From an uncultured Pelagibacteraceae bacterium (GTDB lineage Bacteria > Pseudomonadota > Alphaproteobacteria > Pelagibacterales > Pelagibacteraceae), in NCBI GenBank assembly GCA_902618565.1, contig CACNAX010000003.1:17264-81263 (forward strand): a DNA stretch of 64,000 nt, read 5' to 3'. Made by a program: the position numbers and the translations under genes. The notes below the pieces were generated by a model that saw only the letters and a program-made list of their open reading frames with translations, had not been told where the DNA came from and ran no database searches. Positions 1 through 8,155 of this stretch are shown here, in pieces. Position 1 is the stretch's first letter; each line of letters starts with the position of its first letter.

Positions 1-44
1 CAATCTTTTTTTACTTTATTTAAACAATCCTCAACTAAATTCAT
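1..44 (-). CDS. N-terminal fragment of a minus-strand CDS leaving the window (MNLVEDCLNKVKKD...)
   Basis: Reverse complement of 1-44 opens with ATG and stays open to the window edge; tightly follows the stop of the next gene. Too short to identify. Confidence 0.4.
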   Translation of the reverse strand, partial: MNLVEDCLNKVKKD

Positions 45-50
45 TTAATT

Positions 51-413
51 TTATTTTTTGTCAAGCGGATGATTGTTACCGTCATTAATTAAAACATCTT
101 TATATTCGAAAGGATCAACTCCCTCAACGCATGCAATATTTATCATATGTAATTTTGGATTACTTCTTGGTCTTGTATGTGTAAAAATTCCACAGATAGA
201 GCAAAAATAATGTTTAGCTGTGTTAGTATAAAATTGATATAAAGTTAACTTTTCTTCTCCTTTAGTAATCTTCATATCATTTTCTCCAATCGGAGACATA
301 ACATAGCCCTTTCTTTTACATACAGAACAATTGCATCTTAAAACTTTTTCAAATTTATCTGGAACATTAACCTCTGCTTCAACCGCACCACAATGACATG
401 TTAGTTTTTTCAT
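51..413 (-). CDS. GFA-family (glutathione-dependent formaldehyde-activating-like) zinc protein
   Basis: CHCGAVEAEV, CNCSVC and CSICGIFTHT cysteine motifs typical of the GFA/CENP-V fold. Confidence 0.85.
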   Translation of the reverse strand: MKKLTCHCGAVEAEVNVPDKFEKVLRCNCSVCKRKGYVMSPIGENDMKITKGEEKLTLYQFYTNTAKHYFCSICGIFTHTRPRSNPKLHMINIACVEGVDPFEYKDVLINDGNNHPLDKK

Positions 414-578
414 TTTTTATCCTTTAAATTTTTTGATAATTTTTTGTATTTAAACTTTTAACTCATATTTTCATAAACTATAACTTGTTAAAGTTATCCA
501 CAGTCATACTAAATCTTGTTTCGATGTTCTCGTTTTGATTCACTTTTGATTCACTTACAGACTCAAAATACAACCTAA

Positions 579-608
579 TTGACACTATTGTATAACTCAT
601 GTACTAAT
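579..608 (+). promoter_or_regulatory. Putative umuDC promoter: TTGACA (579-584), 17-nt spacer, weak -10 near TACTAA (602-607)
   Basis: Exact -35 hexamer with 17-nt spacing to a weak -10, immediately before the SOS box; the -10 match is only partial. Confidence 0.45.
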
Positions 609-610
609 AA

Positions 611-625
611 GAACAAAACAAGAAC
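611..625. promoter_or_regulatory. LexA/SOS box of alphaproteobacterial type (GAAC-N7-GAAC = GTTC-N7-GTTC on the other strand)
   Basis: gaac aaaacaa gaac, ending 4 nt before the umuD ATG at 630. Confidence 0.7.
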
Positions 626-629
626 ACTT

Positions 630-1025
630 ATGAAGCTAACAATACCTTATTATTTACATAAAGCAGGAGCTGGTTTTCCTTCCCCTGCAACTGACTACAT
701 AGAAGAAGATATAGATTTAAACGTACATCTAATCAAAAATGTTCCAGCAACTTTCATCATAAGAGTTCAAGGAAAATCAATGGTGGATGTTGGAATAAAT
801 GATGGTGATTTATTAGTTGTAGACAAAAGCTTAACTCCAAAAAATTTTTCAACTGTCATAGCAAATGTTCACGATGAACTCGTTGTTAAAACTTTAGTTA
901 AAGAAAAAGATAAACAATTTTTAACGTCAGGATCTAAAGAATTTTCTGATCGAATTTTAATTAATGAAGAACAAGATATTTTTATTTGGGGAGTAGTCAC
1001 CTATGTCATACATTCAGTACACTAA
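630..1025 (+). CDS. umuD: UmuD-like S24 peptidase, DNA polymerase V accessory subunit
   Basis: GFPSPATDYIEEDIDLN and GKSMVDVGINDGDLLVVD motifs. ATG at 630 preferred over the TTG at 579, which lies in the TTGACA hexamer. Confidence 0.9.
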   Translation: MKLTIPYYLHKAGAGFPSPATDYIEEDIDLNVHLIKNVPATFIIRVQGKSMVDVGINDGDLLVVDKSLTPKNFSTVIANVHDELVVKTLVKEKDKQFLTSGSKEFSDRILINEEQDIFIWGVVTYVIHSVH

Positions 1026-2280
1026 AAAATTAGCACTAGTTGACTGTAATTCTTTCTATGTTTCTTGTGAAAGACTATTTAATCCAAAAATAAGGAAAAA
1101 ACCTGTTGTAGTTTTATCTAATAATGATGGCTGTATAGTTTCACGATCCACTGAAGCAAAAGCCTTAGGGATTAAAATGGGTGAACCTTACTTTAAAGCA
1201 AAAGATATTATTATCAAAAATGATGTACAAGTATTCTCATCAAATTATTCTTTGTATGGAGATTTATCTAGAAGAGTAATGAGAACTTTAAAAAGATTTA
1301 ACTCTGATATTGAAGTTTATTCAATTGATGAAGCATTTATGGATTTATCAAATTTTTCTGACAATGAAGTAGAGCAAGTTGGAAGAGAAATTAGAGAAAC
1401 AGTTTTAAAGTGGACTGGTATTCCAACCAGTATAGGAATAGCTAAAACTAAAACTTTAAGCAAAGTTGCAAATCATATAGCTAAGAAAAAACAATCAGGT
1501 GTTACAAGTTTAATTGGAATAGAAAATCTCGATCCTATTCTTGAAAAAATTGATATTAACGATGTTTGGGGTGTTGGAAGACAGATGACAAAGTTTTATC
1601 AAAAAAATGGAATTTATAATGCTAAACAATTAAAAAATAAATCAAACACCTGGATTAAAAAATCCTCAAATGTTCTAAGTTCAAGAACAGCAATGGAACT
1701 TAGAGGTGTACCTTGTATTGATTTGGAAAAAACTGCATCAAAAAGAAAAAGCTGTGTAGTATCAAGATCATTTGGAAAAAGAATAGAAAAATTCCAAGAA
1801 CTTGAAGAAGCTGTTGCTAGTTATTGTTTAAATGCATCAGAAAAGATAAGATCTGAAAACCTTGTTGCAAAAGCTGTTATGGTATTTGTTAGAACAAGTC
1901 CTTTTCAAAAACAATTTGGTTTTTATTCAAACTCCAGAACTGTTGATTTTCCTATAGCAACTAACAATAGTATAGAGATCGTAAAAAATGCTTTATCTGT
2001 CTTAAAAGTAATCTTTAGAAAAGGACACCGTTATCAAAAAGCAGGAGTGATGCTAACTGGATTAACAGATGCTGAAAATAATGAAAACTTATTTTCATCT
2101 GCAAAAGATGAGAGAATTAATAGACTTATGAGATCAATTGATAATACAAACTATAGGTATGGAAGATCGACATTAAGTCTCGCAAGTGCTGGTGTTAGAA
2201 AGTCCTGGAGTATGAAAAGAGATTATAACTCAAAAATAGATACAGCAGACTTTTATTGTTTGCCGACGATTAGGGCTTGA
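1003..2280 (+). CDS. umuC: UmuC, Y-family DNA polymerase V catalytic subunit
   Basis: LVDCNSFYVSCERLFNP, YSIDEAFMDLS; overlaps the umuD 3' end. Confidence 0.95.
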   Translation: MSYIQYTKKLALVDCNSFYVSCERLFNPKIRKKPVVVLSNNDGCIVSRSTEAKALGIKMGEPYFKAKDIIIKNDVQVFSSNYSLYGDLSRRVMRTLKRFNSDIEVYSIDEAFMDLSNFSDNEVEQVGREIRETVLKWTGIPTSIGIAKTKTLSKVANHIAKKKQSGVTSLIGIENLDPILEKIDINDVWGVGRQMTKFYQKNGIYNAKQLKNKSNTWIKKSSNVLSSRTAMELRGVPCIDLEKTASKRKSCVVSRSFGKRIEKFQELEEAVASYCLNASEKIRSENLVAKAVMVFVRTSPFQKQFGFYSNSRTVDFPIATNNSIEIVKNALSVLKVIFRKGHRYQKAGVMLTGLTDAENNENLFSSAKDERINRLMRSIDNTNYRYGRSTLSLASAGVRKSWSMKRDYNSKIDTADFYCLPTIRA

Positions 2281-2284
2281 AAAA

Positions 2285-3154
2285 TTATTTTATAACATCA
2301 ATACTTTCAATATTACTAAGAGAATTGTTTAATTCCTCTAAATTTTCCCGTCTTCCAATCATTACAACTGAAATACCAAAAGTAACAACTAAAGCTAATG
2401 GGATAGCTGTAACAAAACTTATGTAATCAGCCATTAAGATTAAATAAATAGCATAAAATAAAATTGATCGGATGATAACTGTTGATTTAAAAACAGCCAT
2501 GATTGCTAAAGAATGCTTAATTAAATTTTTAAAACTCATTTTTGAAGGACCAAAATATCTTGTCCCTCTTATAGATGGAGAGGAAGATCTGTCCTTTTCT
2601 AATTTTGCCAATGCTCCAGAAAAGCTGCACCAAGTAGATTTATCGTTTATTAATTTCTCAACAGTTGACTTTGGAAGACACGTATAATTTCCAAATTTTA
2701 TCGAATGACCAGTAAATACATAAGTTATAATTTTATGTAAATGGTAACAAGTTTTAAAAATGAAATTTTCAGATCTTTTTACTCTTTCTCCAACAATTGG
2801 TTTTCCTTCGTCATATTTTATGTATTCTAGAAAACTTTTGATTTCTTCAGGTCTATCTTCACCATCAGAATCCATAGGAATTACATAATCAAATTCTTTA
2901 TTTTGAAATATATGTTTAAGTCCTGTTGCAATACATCTTCCATGTCCTTGATTGTTTTTAATATTTAAAATTTCTATCGATGATAAATTTTCTGTACTGG
3001 AAATAGTGGTAGGTTTTTCCTCAGTTGATGCATCATTGACAATGACAAGAGAAAATTCTGTATCTAAGTCTTTTACAATTGTATTTATTTCTTCAATTAA
3101 TTTTGAAGCTGATTTCCAGTCATTGTAAACTGGTGTTAAAATAGTAATTTTCAT
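2285..3154 (-). CDS. Family 2 glycosyltransferase with C-terminal TM segments
   Basis: ITILTPVYNDW, LVIVNDAST, IPMDSDGEDRPEEI; hydrophobic C-terminus. Confidence 0.85.
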   Translation of the reverse strand: MKITILTPVYNDWKSASKLIEEINTIVKDLDTEFSLVIVNDASTEEKPTTISSTENLSSIEILNIKNNQGHGRCIATGLKHIFQNKEFDYVIPMDSDGEDRPEEIKSFLEYIKYDEGKPIVGERVKRSENFIFKTCYHLHKIITYVFTGHSIKFGNYTCLPKSTVEKLINDKSTWCSFSGALAKLEKDRSSSPSIRGTRYFGPSKMSFKNLIKHSLAIMAVFKSTVIIRSILFYAIYLILMADYISFVTAIPLALVVTFGISVVMIGRRENLEELNNSLSNIESIDVIK

Positions 3155-3158
3155 TTAT

Positions 3159-3263
3159 TTAACTTGCAAGCAACCTCAGTAATGAGGCTACAATTCCATG
3201 TCCAGACAGCTCTATTATTACAACAATAAAGACGATGAAAAGTATGTTTTTATTGAATTTCAT
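3159..3263 (-). CDS. Putative 34-aa single-TM small protein (MKFNKNILFIVFIVVIIELSGHGIVASLLRLLAS)
   Basis: ATG...TAA ORF absent from the supplied track; fits between the GT39 stop (2-nt gap) and the GT2 start (4-nt gap); predicted TM helix. Confidence 0.6.
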   Translation of the reverse strand: MKFNKNILFIVFIVVIIELSGHGIVASLLRLLAS

Positions 3264-3265
3264 AT

Positions 3266-4621
3266 CTAAGACCCAACACAAATCTTATCAATACACATAT
3301 ATTTATCAAATGAATTCAATTTTTGCTTTGTAACAAAACCTTTCCAAATAGGCCTTGAATTAATGTGATATGATAAATTTCCAGCTGCCCATTCATCACC
3401 AAGCACATATTTAATAGGTTCATCATGTTGCTCATGCCATGCCATTTGAACTTTTATCGCTATATCTTTTCCAGGATAATCAGTTCTTTTATCAGTCTTA
3501 GAAATGGAGACATAACCATACAAAATTGGAGATAATAAAAATAAAAATATAAATACTATTAAAAAGGAATTTAGTTTCTTAATATTTATTTGATCTTTCA
3601 AAAGGTAAATTATCAAAGTTCCAAAAAATAAGTAAAAAGGGGTCATCCACATAGTTCTAATTTTTGATCCAGTTATTAGCGCTGTCATAAAAACCAGAAT
3701 AATTGGGACTAAATTAATAAATATTAAAAATAAAAGTTTTTCATCTTTTAAATTTAATTTTTTAGGAATTTTTTTTATGAGTAGCCAGACTAAAATTAAA
3801 AATGGTATTAAAATACCAATTTGTTTAAATGTGAATATCAATGGATATTTAAGATGATTTATTATCTGTCCTTCATCCAAACCTGCACGAGCAAAACCAT
3901 ATTTAATTGTAATAAAATCATTATTGAATAACCAAATTATATGCGGAATTAAAATTACAAAAAATACTTCTAAAGAAACTAAATACTTAAAATCAAACTT
4001 TTTTGATTTTTTAAAAAATATTAAATATGCAAACAATAAATCTATTGCGACTAATAAATAAATAAATAGATACTTAGATAGAATTCCAAACGCTGCTGCA
4101 GCTCCTAATAAGATACAATCATGAAGCTCAATTTTTTTACTAATATATATTTTCCAAGTGTAATAAACGGTTAAACACCAAAAAGGTAATTGGCAAACAT
4201 TTACATTAAACTCTGGAGTTGTGAAATTATAGAAGTATATCCCTTCTATAAGAAAAACTGATAACAAACTCAAAGTGCCATCATTAAGAATTTCCTTTGA
4301 TAATTTAAAAATAATGAAAAAAGATATCACTACAAAAATTTGACTTAAAAAATAATAAGCCCAATCTTGTGGTCCAAATATTTGAAAAAAAACTTCTGAA
4401 AAAAACGCACTTAATGGAGGATGTTTATTAAATCCCCAATCTAAATTACTACCCCAAGCCAAAGCTTCAATTGTATCCAAAGGTAAATTTTGGTTTGTGA
4501 TAGTTGGAACAACTGTCCATAGAATTAAGTGAGTCGTTACAAAAATATAAAAAATATTATTTATATTTCTTTTGTTTAAGGCCATTTTCATCAATCTATA
4601 TGAATAAACCGTTCTTGACAC
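3266..4621 (-). CDS. GT39/ArnT-like polyprenol-phosphate-dependent glycosyltransferase, multi-TM
   Basis: LDTIEALAWGSNLDWGFNKHPPLSAFF motif and many TM segments. Confidence 0.85.
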   Translation of the reverse strand: MSRTVYSYRLMKMALNKRNINNIFYIFVTTHLILWTVVPTITNQNLPLDTIEALAWGSNLDWGFNKHPPLSAFFSEVFFQIFGPQDWAYYFLSQIFVVISFFIIFKLSKEILNDGTLSLLSVFLIEGIYFYNFTTPEFNVNVCQLPFWCLTVYYTWKIYISKKIELHDCILLGAAAAFGILSKYLFIYLLVAIDLLFAYLIFFKKSKKFDFKYLVSLEVFFVILIPHIIWLFNNDFITIKYGFARAGLDEGQIINHLKYPLIFTFKQIGILIPFLILVWLLIKKIPKKLNLKDEKLLFLIFINLVPIILVFMTALITGSKIRTMWMTPFYLFFGTLIIYLLKDQINIKKLNSFLIVFIFLFLLSPILYGYVSISKTDKRTDYPGKDIAIKVQMAWHEQHDEPIKYVLGDEWAAGNLSYHINSRPIWKGFVTKQKLNSFDKYMCIDKICVGS

Positions 4622-4664
4622 TCATTTATTCATGAATATATTCACCAACTCAAAATAGCTAAGT

Positions 4665-5081
4665 ATGGTAAGAATTTCAAAAACTTATACTCCAAAAGAA
4701 AAAGAGAAATACATGTGCGCTAAACATCTAGCGTATTTTAAGATGAAATTAATGGAGTGGAAAAAAGATTTAAAGAGATCTAATAATGAGGCGATTTTTC
4801 AAGCATCCATGGATGATAATAGTGCATCAGCTGACATAGTTGATCAAGCGAGTTCATACACTGAAAAGAATGTAGAGATGAGAGCTATTAATAGACAAAT
4901 CAAATTAATTTCTAAAATAGATGGTGCATTAAAGAAAATTCAGGATGGAACATATGGTTTTTGTGAAGAAACTGGTGAACCTATTGGTTTAAAAAGATTA
5001 ATGGCAAGACCAGTTGCAACTCTTTGCATTGCAGCTCAAGAAAAACACGAGAAAGACGAAAAAGTTTACGCTGACGATTAA
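4665..5081 (+). CDS. dksA: DksA-family RNA polymerase-binding regulator
   Basis: DGTYGFCEETGEPIGLKRLMARPVATLCIAAQEKHE. Confidence 0.92.
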   Translation: MVRISKTYTPKEKEKYMCAKHLAYFKMKLMEWKKDLKRSNNEAIFQASMDDNSASADIVDQASSYTEKNVEMRAINRQIKLISKIDGALKKIQDGTYGFCEETGEPIGLKRLMARPVATLCIAAQEKHEKDEKVYADD

Positions 5082-5701
5082 GGAAAATCTATTTCAGCAT
5101 CTTTATTTAGTGCTTTAAACCCTTTTACTACGGCTGGACGTTCAGCAATTTCAACAAACCACCTAGATAGATTTTTAAAATTATTTAATCCAATATCGTG
5201 TCTTTTATGTCTTGCAATCCATGACCATGTAGCAATATCAGCAATAGAGTATTTATCATTTGCTAAAAATTTACTTTGAGCCAATCTAGCTTCAAGATCT
5301 TCATAAATCTTTCTTGTGATTTTGAAGTATCTTTCCTCACCCCACTCACTTTTTCCTTGATGATAATAATGAAACTGATGATGTTGGCCTATCATTGGAC
5401 CTACAATAGCCATTTGAGCCATCAACCACTGATTTATCTCTAGCCTGTCTGCTTCAGGATAGAGTTTCTTGCTTTTCTCACCTAAATACATAAGTATAAC
5501 TCCAGACTCGAATACGGTCTTATTGTTTTTGTGATCTTTAATTACAGGTATTTTATTAAAGGGACTTATTTTTTTAAATTCTGGTTTAAATTGATCTCCA
5601 CTCAAATTAACTTTTGTTAGTTTGTATTTAAAATCAATTTCCTCGAGCATTATGCTAATTTTCCACCCATTAGGAGTATCAGCAGTAAAGAGTTCAATCA
5701 T
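5078..5701 (-). CDS. Glutathione S-transferase family protein
   Basis: TPNGWKISIMLEE, NKIPVIKDH, FESGVILMYLGEK, YSIADIATWSWI. Confidence 0.9.
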   Translation of the reverse strand: MIELFTADTPNGWKISIMLEEIDFKYKLTKVNLSGDQFKPEFKKISPFNKIPVIKDHKNNKTVFESGVILMYLGEKSKKLYPEADRLEINQWLMAQMAIVGPMIGQHHQFHYYHQGKSEWGEERYFKITRKIYEDLEARLAQSKFLANDKYSIADIATWSWIARHKRHDIGLNNFKNLSRWFVEIAERPAVVKGFKALNKDAEIDFP

Positions 5702-6714
5702 TCTTTAACACCCAATCTATCTTTGATAGTGCTGGATGCAGTTGTAAATTCAAATCTATATTTCTCATCAGGTCTTGCATATTTAAAGCAGCCTCTTGCA
5801 GCTAAAGCTCCTTCATGAAAACCTGAAAGTATTAACTTTAATTTGCCTGGATAAGTGCAGATATCCCCAATTGCAAATATTCCTTTTTTATTTGTTTCAA
5901 AATTCTCAGTATTTACGGGAATTGTTTTTTTATCTAAATTTAAACCCCACTCCGCGATTGGTCCTAATTGCATTATTAATCCAAAAAAACCTAAGACATA
6001 ATCAGCTTTTATAACTTTACTTTCACCTGACTCACTTTTGATTTCGACACTTTCTAATGAGCCATTTCCTTTAACATCTTTAATTGAATATTTAGTAATT
6101 AAATCAATAGTTTTGTTATCACTTAATTCTTTTATTTTTTGAACACTTGCGGGAGCTCCTCTAAACTCATCTCTTCTGTGAACAAGTGTTACTTTTGATG
6201 AATTAGATAATTCTATAGCCCAATCAAGAGCGCTATCTCCACCTCCAAAAATAATTACTGATTTATCTTTAAAAATAGTTTTGTCTTTTATTGAATATAA
6301 AACTGATTTTCCATCATACTTTTCAGCACTTTTAGTTGGGAATTTTCTTGGTTCAAAAGAACCTACTCCACCTGCTATAACAATATTAGGTGTTTCAAAT
6401 TCTTTACCATTTAACGTTTTAACAAACCATTTATCGTTTTCATTCTTTAATTCTTGAACTTTGTCACTTAAGTGAAAATTAAAATTAAATGGTTTAATTT
6501 GTTCAATTAAATTATTTGTAAGTTCTTCTCCTGTGCATTTAGGAATTGCAGGAATATCATAAATTGGTTTGTCTGGATAAAGCTCAATACATTGTCCTCC
6601 AATTTTATCTAAATTGTCTACAATTTCACATTTCAATCCTATGATACCTAATTGGTGTGCGCAGAATAAACCTGTGGGTCCTGCTCCAATAATGACTACA
6701 TCTGTTTTAATCAT
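5698..6714 (-). CDS. Ferredoxin--NAD(P)+ reductase, thioredoxin-reductase-like
   Basis: VVIIGAGPTGLFCAHQLG and GGGDSALDWAIEL dinucleotide motifs, no CxxC. Start trimmed to MIKTDVVIIG at 6714, adjoining the ferredoxin stop. Confidence 0.88.
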   Translation of the reverse strand: MIKTDVVIIGAGPTGLFCAHQLGIIGLKCEIVDNLDKIGGQCIELYPDKPIYDIPAIPKCTGEELTNNLIEQIKPFNFNFHLSDKVQELKNENDKWFVKTLNGKEFETPNIVIAGGVGSFEPRKFPTKSAEKYDGKSVLYSIKDKTIFKDKSVIIFGGGDSALDWAIELSNSSKVTLVHRRDEFRGAPASVQKIKELSDNKTIDLITKYSIKDVKGNGSLESVEIKSESGESKVIKADYVLGFFGLIMQLGPIAEWGLNLDKKTIPVNTENFETNKKGIFAIGDICTYPGKLKLILSGFHEGALAARGCFKYARPDEKYRFEFTTASSTIKDRLGVKE

Positions 6715-7037
6715 TAAACTTGTTTCTCCGGCATATGTACAGTTAAACCATCTAAATCGTCTGAAACGATTAATTGACAACTTAATCTGCTGTTAGATTT
6801 AGGTTCAAAGGCTTGATCTAACATATCGTCTTCACCCATTTCTTTCTCAGGCAATTTTTTGAACCATTCATCATCATTAATATATACATGACAAGTTGCA
6901 CATGACATTCCACCTCCACAATCTGCATCTATGCCTGGGATATCATTTTGTATAGCCCCCTCCATTACACTAAGGCCATTAGCAACATCAGCCTCGTGTT
7001 CAGTGCCATTGAATTCTATATATTTGATTTTTGCCAT
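6714..7037 (-). CDS. 2Fe-2S ferredoxin
   Basis: DCGGGMSCATCHVYI cluster motif and SRLSCQL. Confidence 0.93.
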   Translation of the reverse strand: MAKIKYIEFNGTEHEADVANGLSVMEGAIQNDIPGIDADCGGGMSCATCHVYINDDEWFKKLPEKEMGEDDMLDQAFEPKSNSRLSCQLIVSDDLDGLTVHMPEKQV

Positions 7038-7113
7038 ATTTAATAAATAATTCTTATAAACTAATTTGCGACTGCGGCAAATTTTTGAAATTTAGCATTT
7101 TCTAATTTAGACC

Positions 7114-7155
7114 AAAAAAAAAGGCAGGTATGTTTTAGCATACCCGCCTCTTTTT
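7114..7155 (-). terminator. Rho-independent terminator downstream of proteorhodopsin
   Basis: Minus-strand hairpin AGGCGGGTATG-CTAAAA-CATACCTGCCT followed by T9. Confidence 0.85.
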
Positions 7156-7170
7156 AATATAAAAAGCTAA

Positions 7171-7941
7171 TTATCTAGCTCGTGCTCCACCTTGTGAAAC
7201 TGCTGCTGACCAGATTACTAGACCAAAAGCAATTTTGTTGATGAAGTCTGCTAAGTTGTAAATCACGTTCAATGAGTTAGCGTCTACTCCACCTACTAGG
7301 TAACCAAAAATGTAACCTAATGGGTAAATAGCCCAACCGATTGTTACGATCATTCTCATAGCACCCCATGCAGTTGCTAATGGCTTGTTTCCAGTTTTAG
7401 CTGCAATTTTTCCAGCTTCACCAGAGAATACTTCATATAAGATGTAGATCCATCCTGCCATACCGACTATGAAACCAAGCATAGCATTGATGTAACCTGC
7501 TTCTCCTAAGTATCCACCAATTAACATCACAAGCGAACCAATTAATAATCTCCAGAAGATTGCTCCTGGGATTTTCTTAACTGCTGCTAGAATTAAGTAA
7601 AACTCGATCATCTGTAATGGTACAGTGATTAACCAATCAATATATCTATATACTGTTGGAGAATCTCCAGTCATTACCCATACATCTCTCATGTACATGT
7701 AGTGAATGAATGCAACACCAGTTACAAGACCAGCTACTGTTACTGAAGTTTTCCAGCCTGCTGCAACAGTATTTCTTTCCATAAAGAAGAATACTGTAGC
7801 TGCTGCCATACCCATTGCGATTACCCAAAAGGAAATCCCAACGAAGTCGTCAGAAGCTAACATAGCAGTTGCTGCGTTTGCTGCACCAGTAAGACCAAAT
7901 AGAGCCACTGCTGCTAATGCAAACATTTTAAGTTTTTTCAT
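7171..7941 (-). CDS. Proteorhodopsin (light-driven proton pump), Gln tuning residue
   Basis: RYIDWLITVPLQMIEFYLIL (Asp acceptor, Glu donor, Gln at tuning position) and Schiff-base Lys in NLADFINKIAFGLVIW; strong SD (gagggag). Confidence 0.97.
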   Translation of the reverse strand: MKKLKMFALAAVALFGLTGAANAATAMLASDDFVGISFWVIAMGMAAATVFFFMERNTVAAGWKTSVTVAGLVTGVAFIHYMYMRDVWVMTGDSPTVYRYIDWLITVPLQMIEFYLILAAVKKIPGAIFWRLLIGSLVMLIGGYLGEAGYINAMLGFIVGMAGWIYILYEVFSGEAGKIAAKTGNKPLATAWGAMRMIVTIGWAIYPLGYIFGYLVGGVDANSLNVIYNLADFINKIAFGLVIWSAAVSQGGARAR

Positions 7942-7968
7942 AAAAAACTCCCTCTCGTTAGTTTTTTT

Positions 7969-7986
7969 TAGTTTAAATTTAAACTA
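7969..7986. repeat. 18-bp perfect palindrome TAGTTTAAATTTAAACTA upstream of proteorhodopsin
   Basis: Direct reading; starts 28 nt upstream of the rhodopsin ATG. Confidence 0.8.
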
Positions 7987-8155
7987 CGGACAAACCACAA
8001 AGGTTTTTCCAGAGTTAGGGGCTTAATATCAAATTAAATCAGTTTGTTGAAGACTTTTTGCCGCGTTATAAGTGTTGATTTTACTGACTTTTTAAAATTA
8101 AATACAACCTGTTGCATAAAATCAATAGAAAAATGACATCAAATAGCAAATCAAA

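Noticed and set aside
494-502. DnaA box as evidence for oriC
   Set aside because: One TTATCCACA match only; no box cluster, and such a match is expected about once by chance.
579-629. N-terminal extension of umuD in the ORF track
   Set aside because: The TTG is part of the TTGACA promoter-like hexamer, and the region holds the SOS box; ATG 630 fits better.
6715-6780. N-terminal extension of the ferredoxin reductase ORF
   Set aside because: The residues before MIKTDVVIIG are out-of-frame ferredoxin coding sequence; the 6714 start adjoins the ferredoxin stop.
7706-8026. 106-aa plus-strand ORF antisense to proteorhodopsin
   Set aside because: Mirror frame of a well-supported gene with no recognisable domain; shadow ORF.
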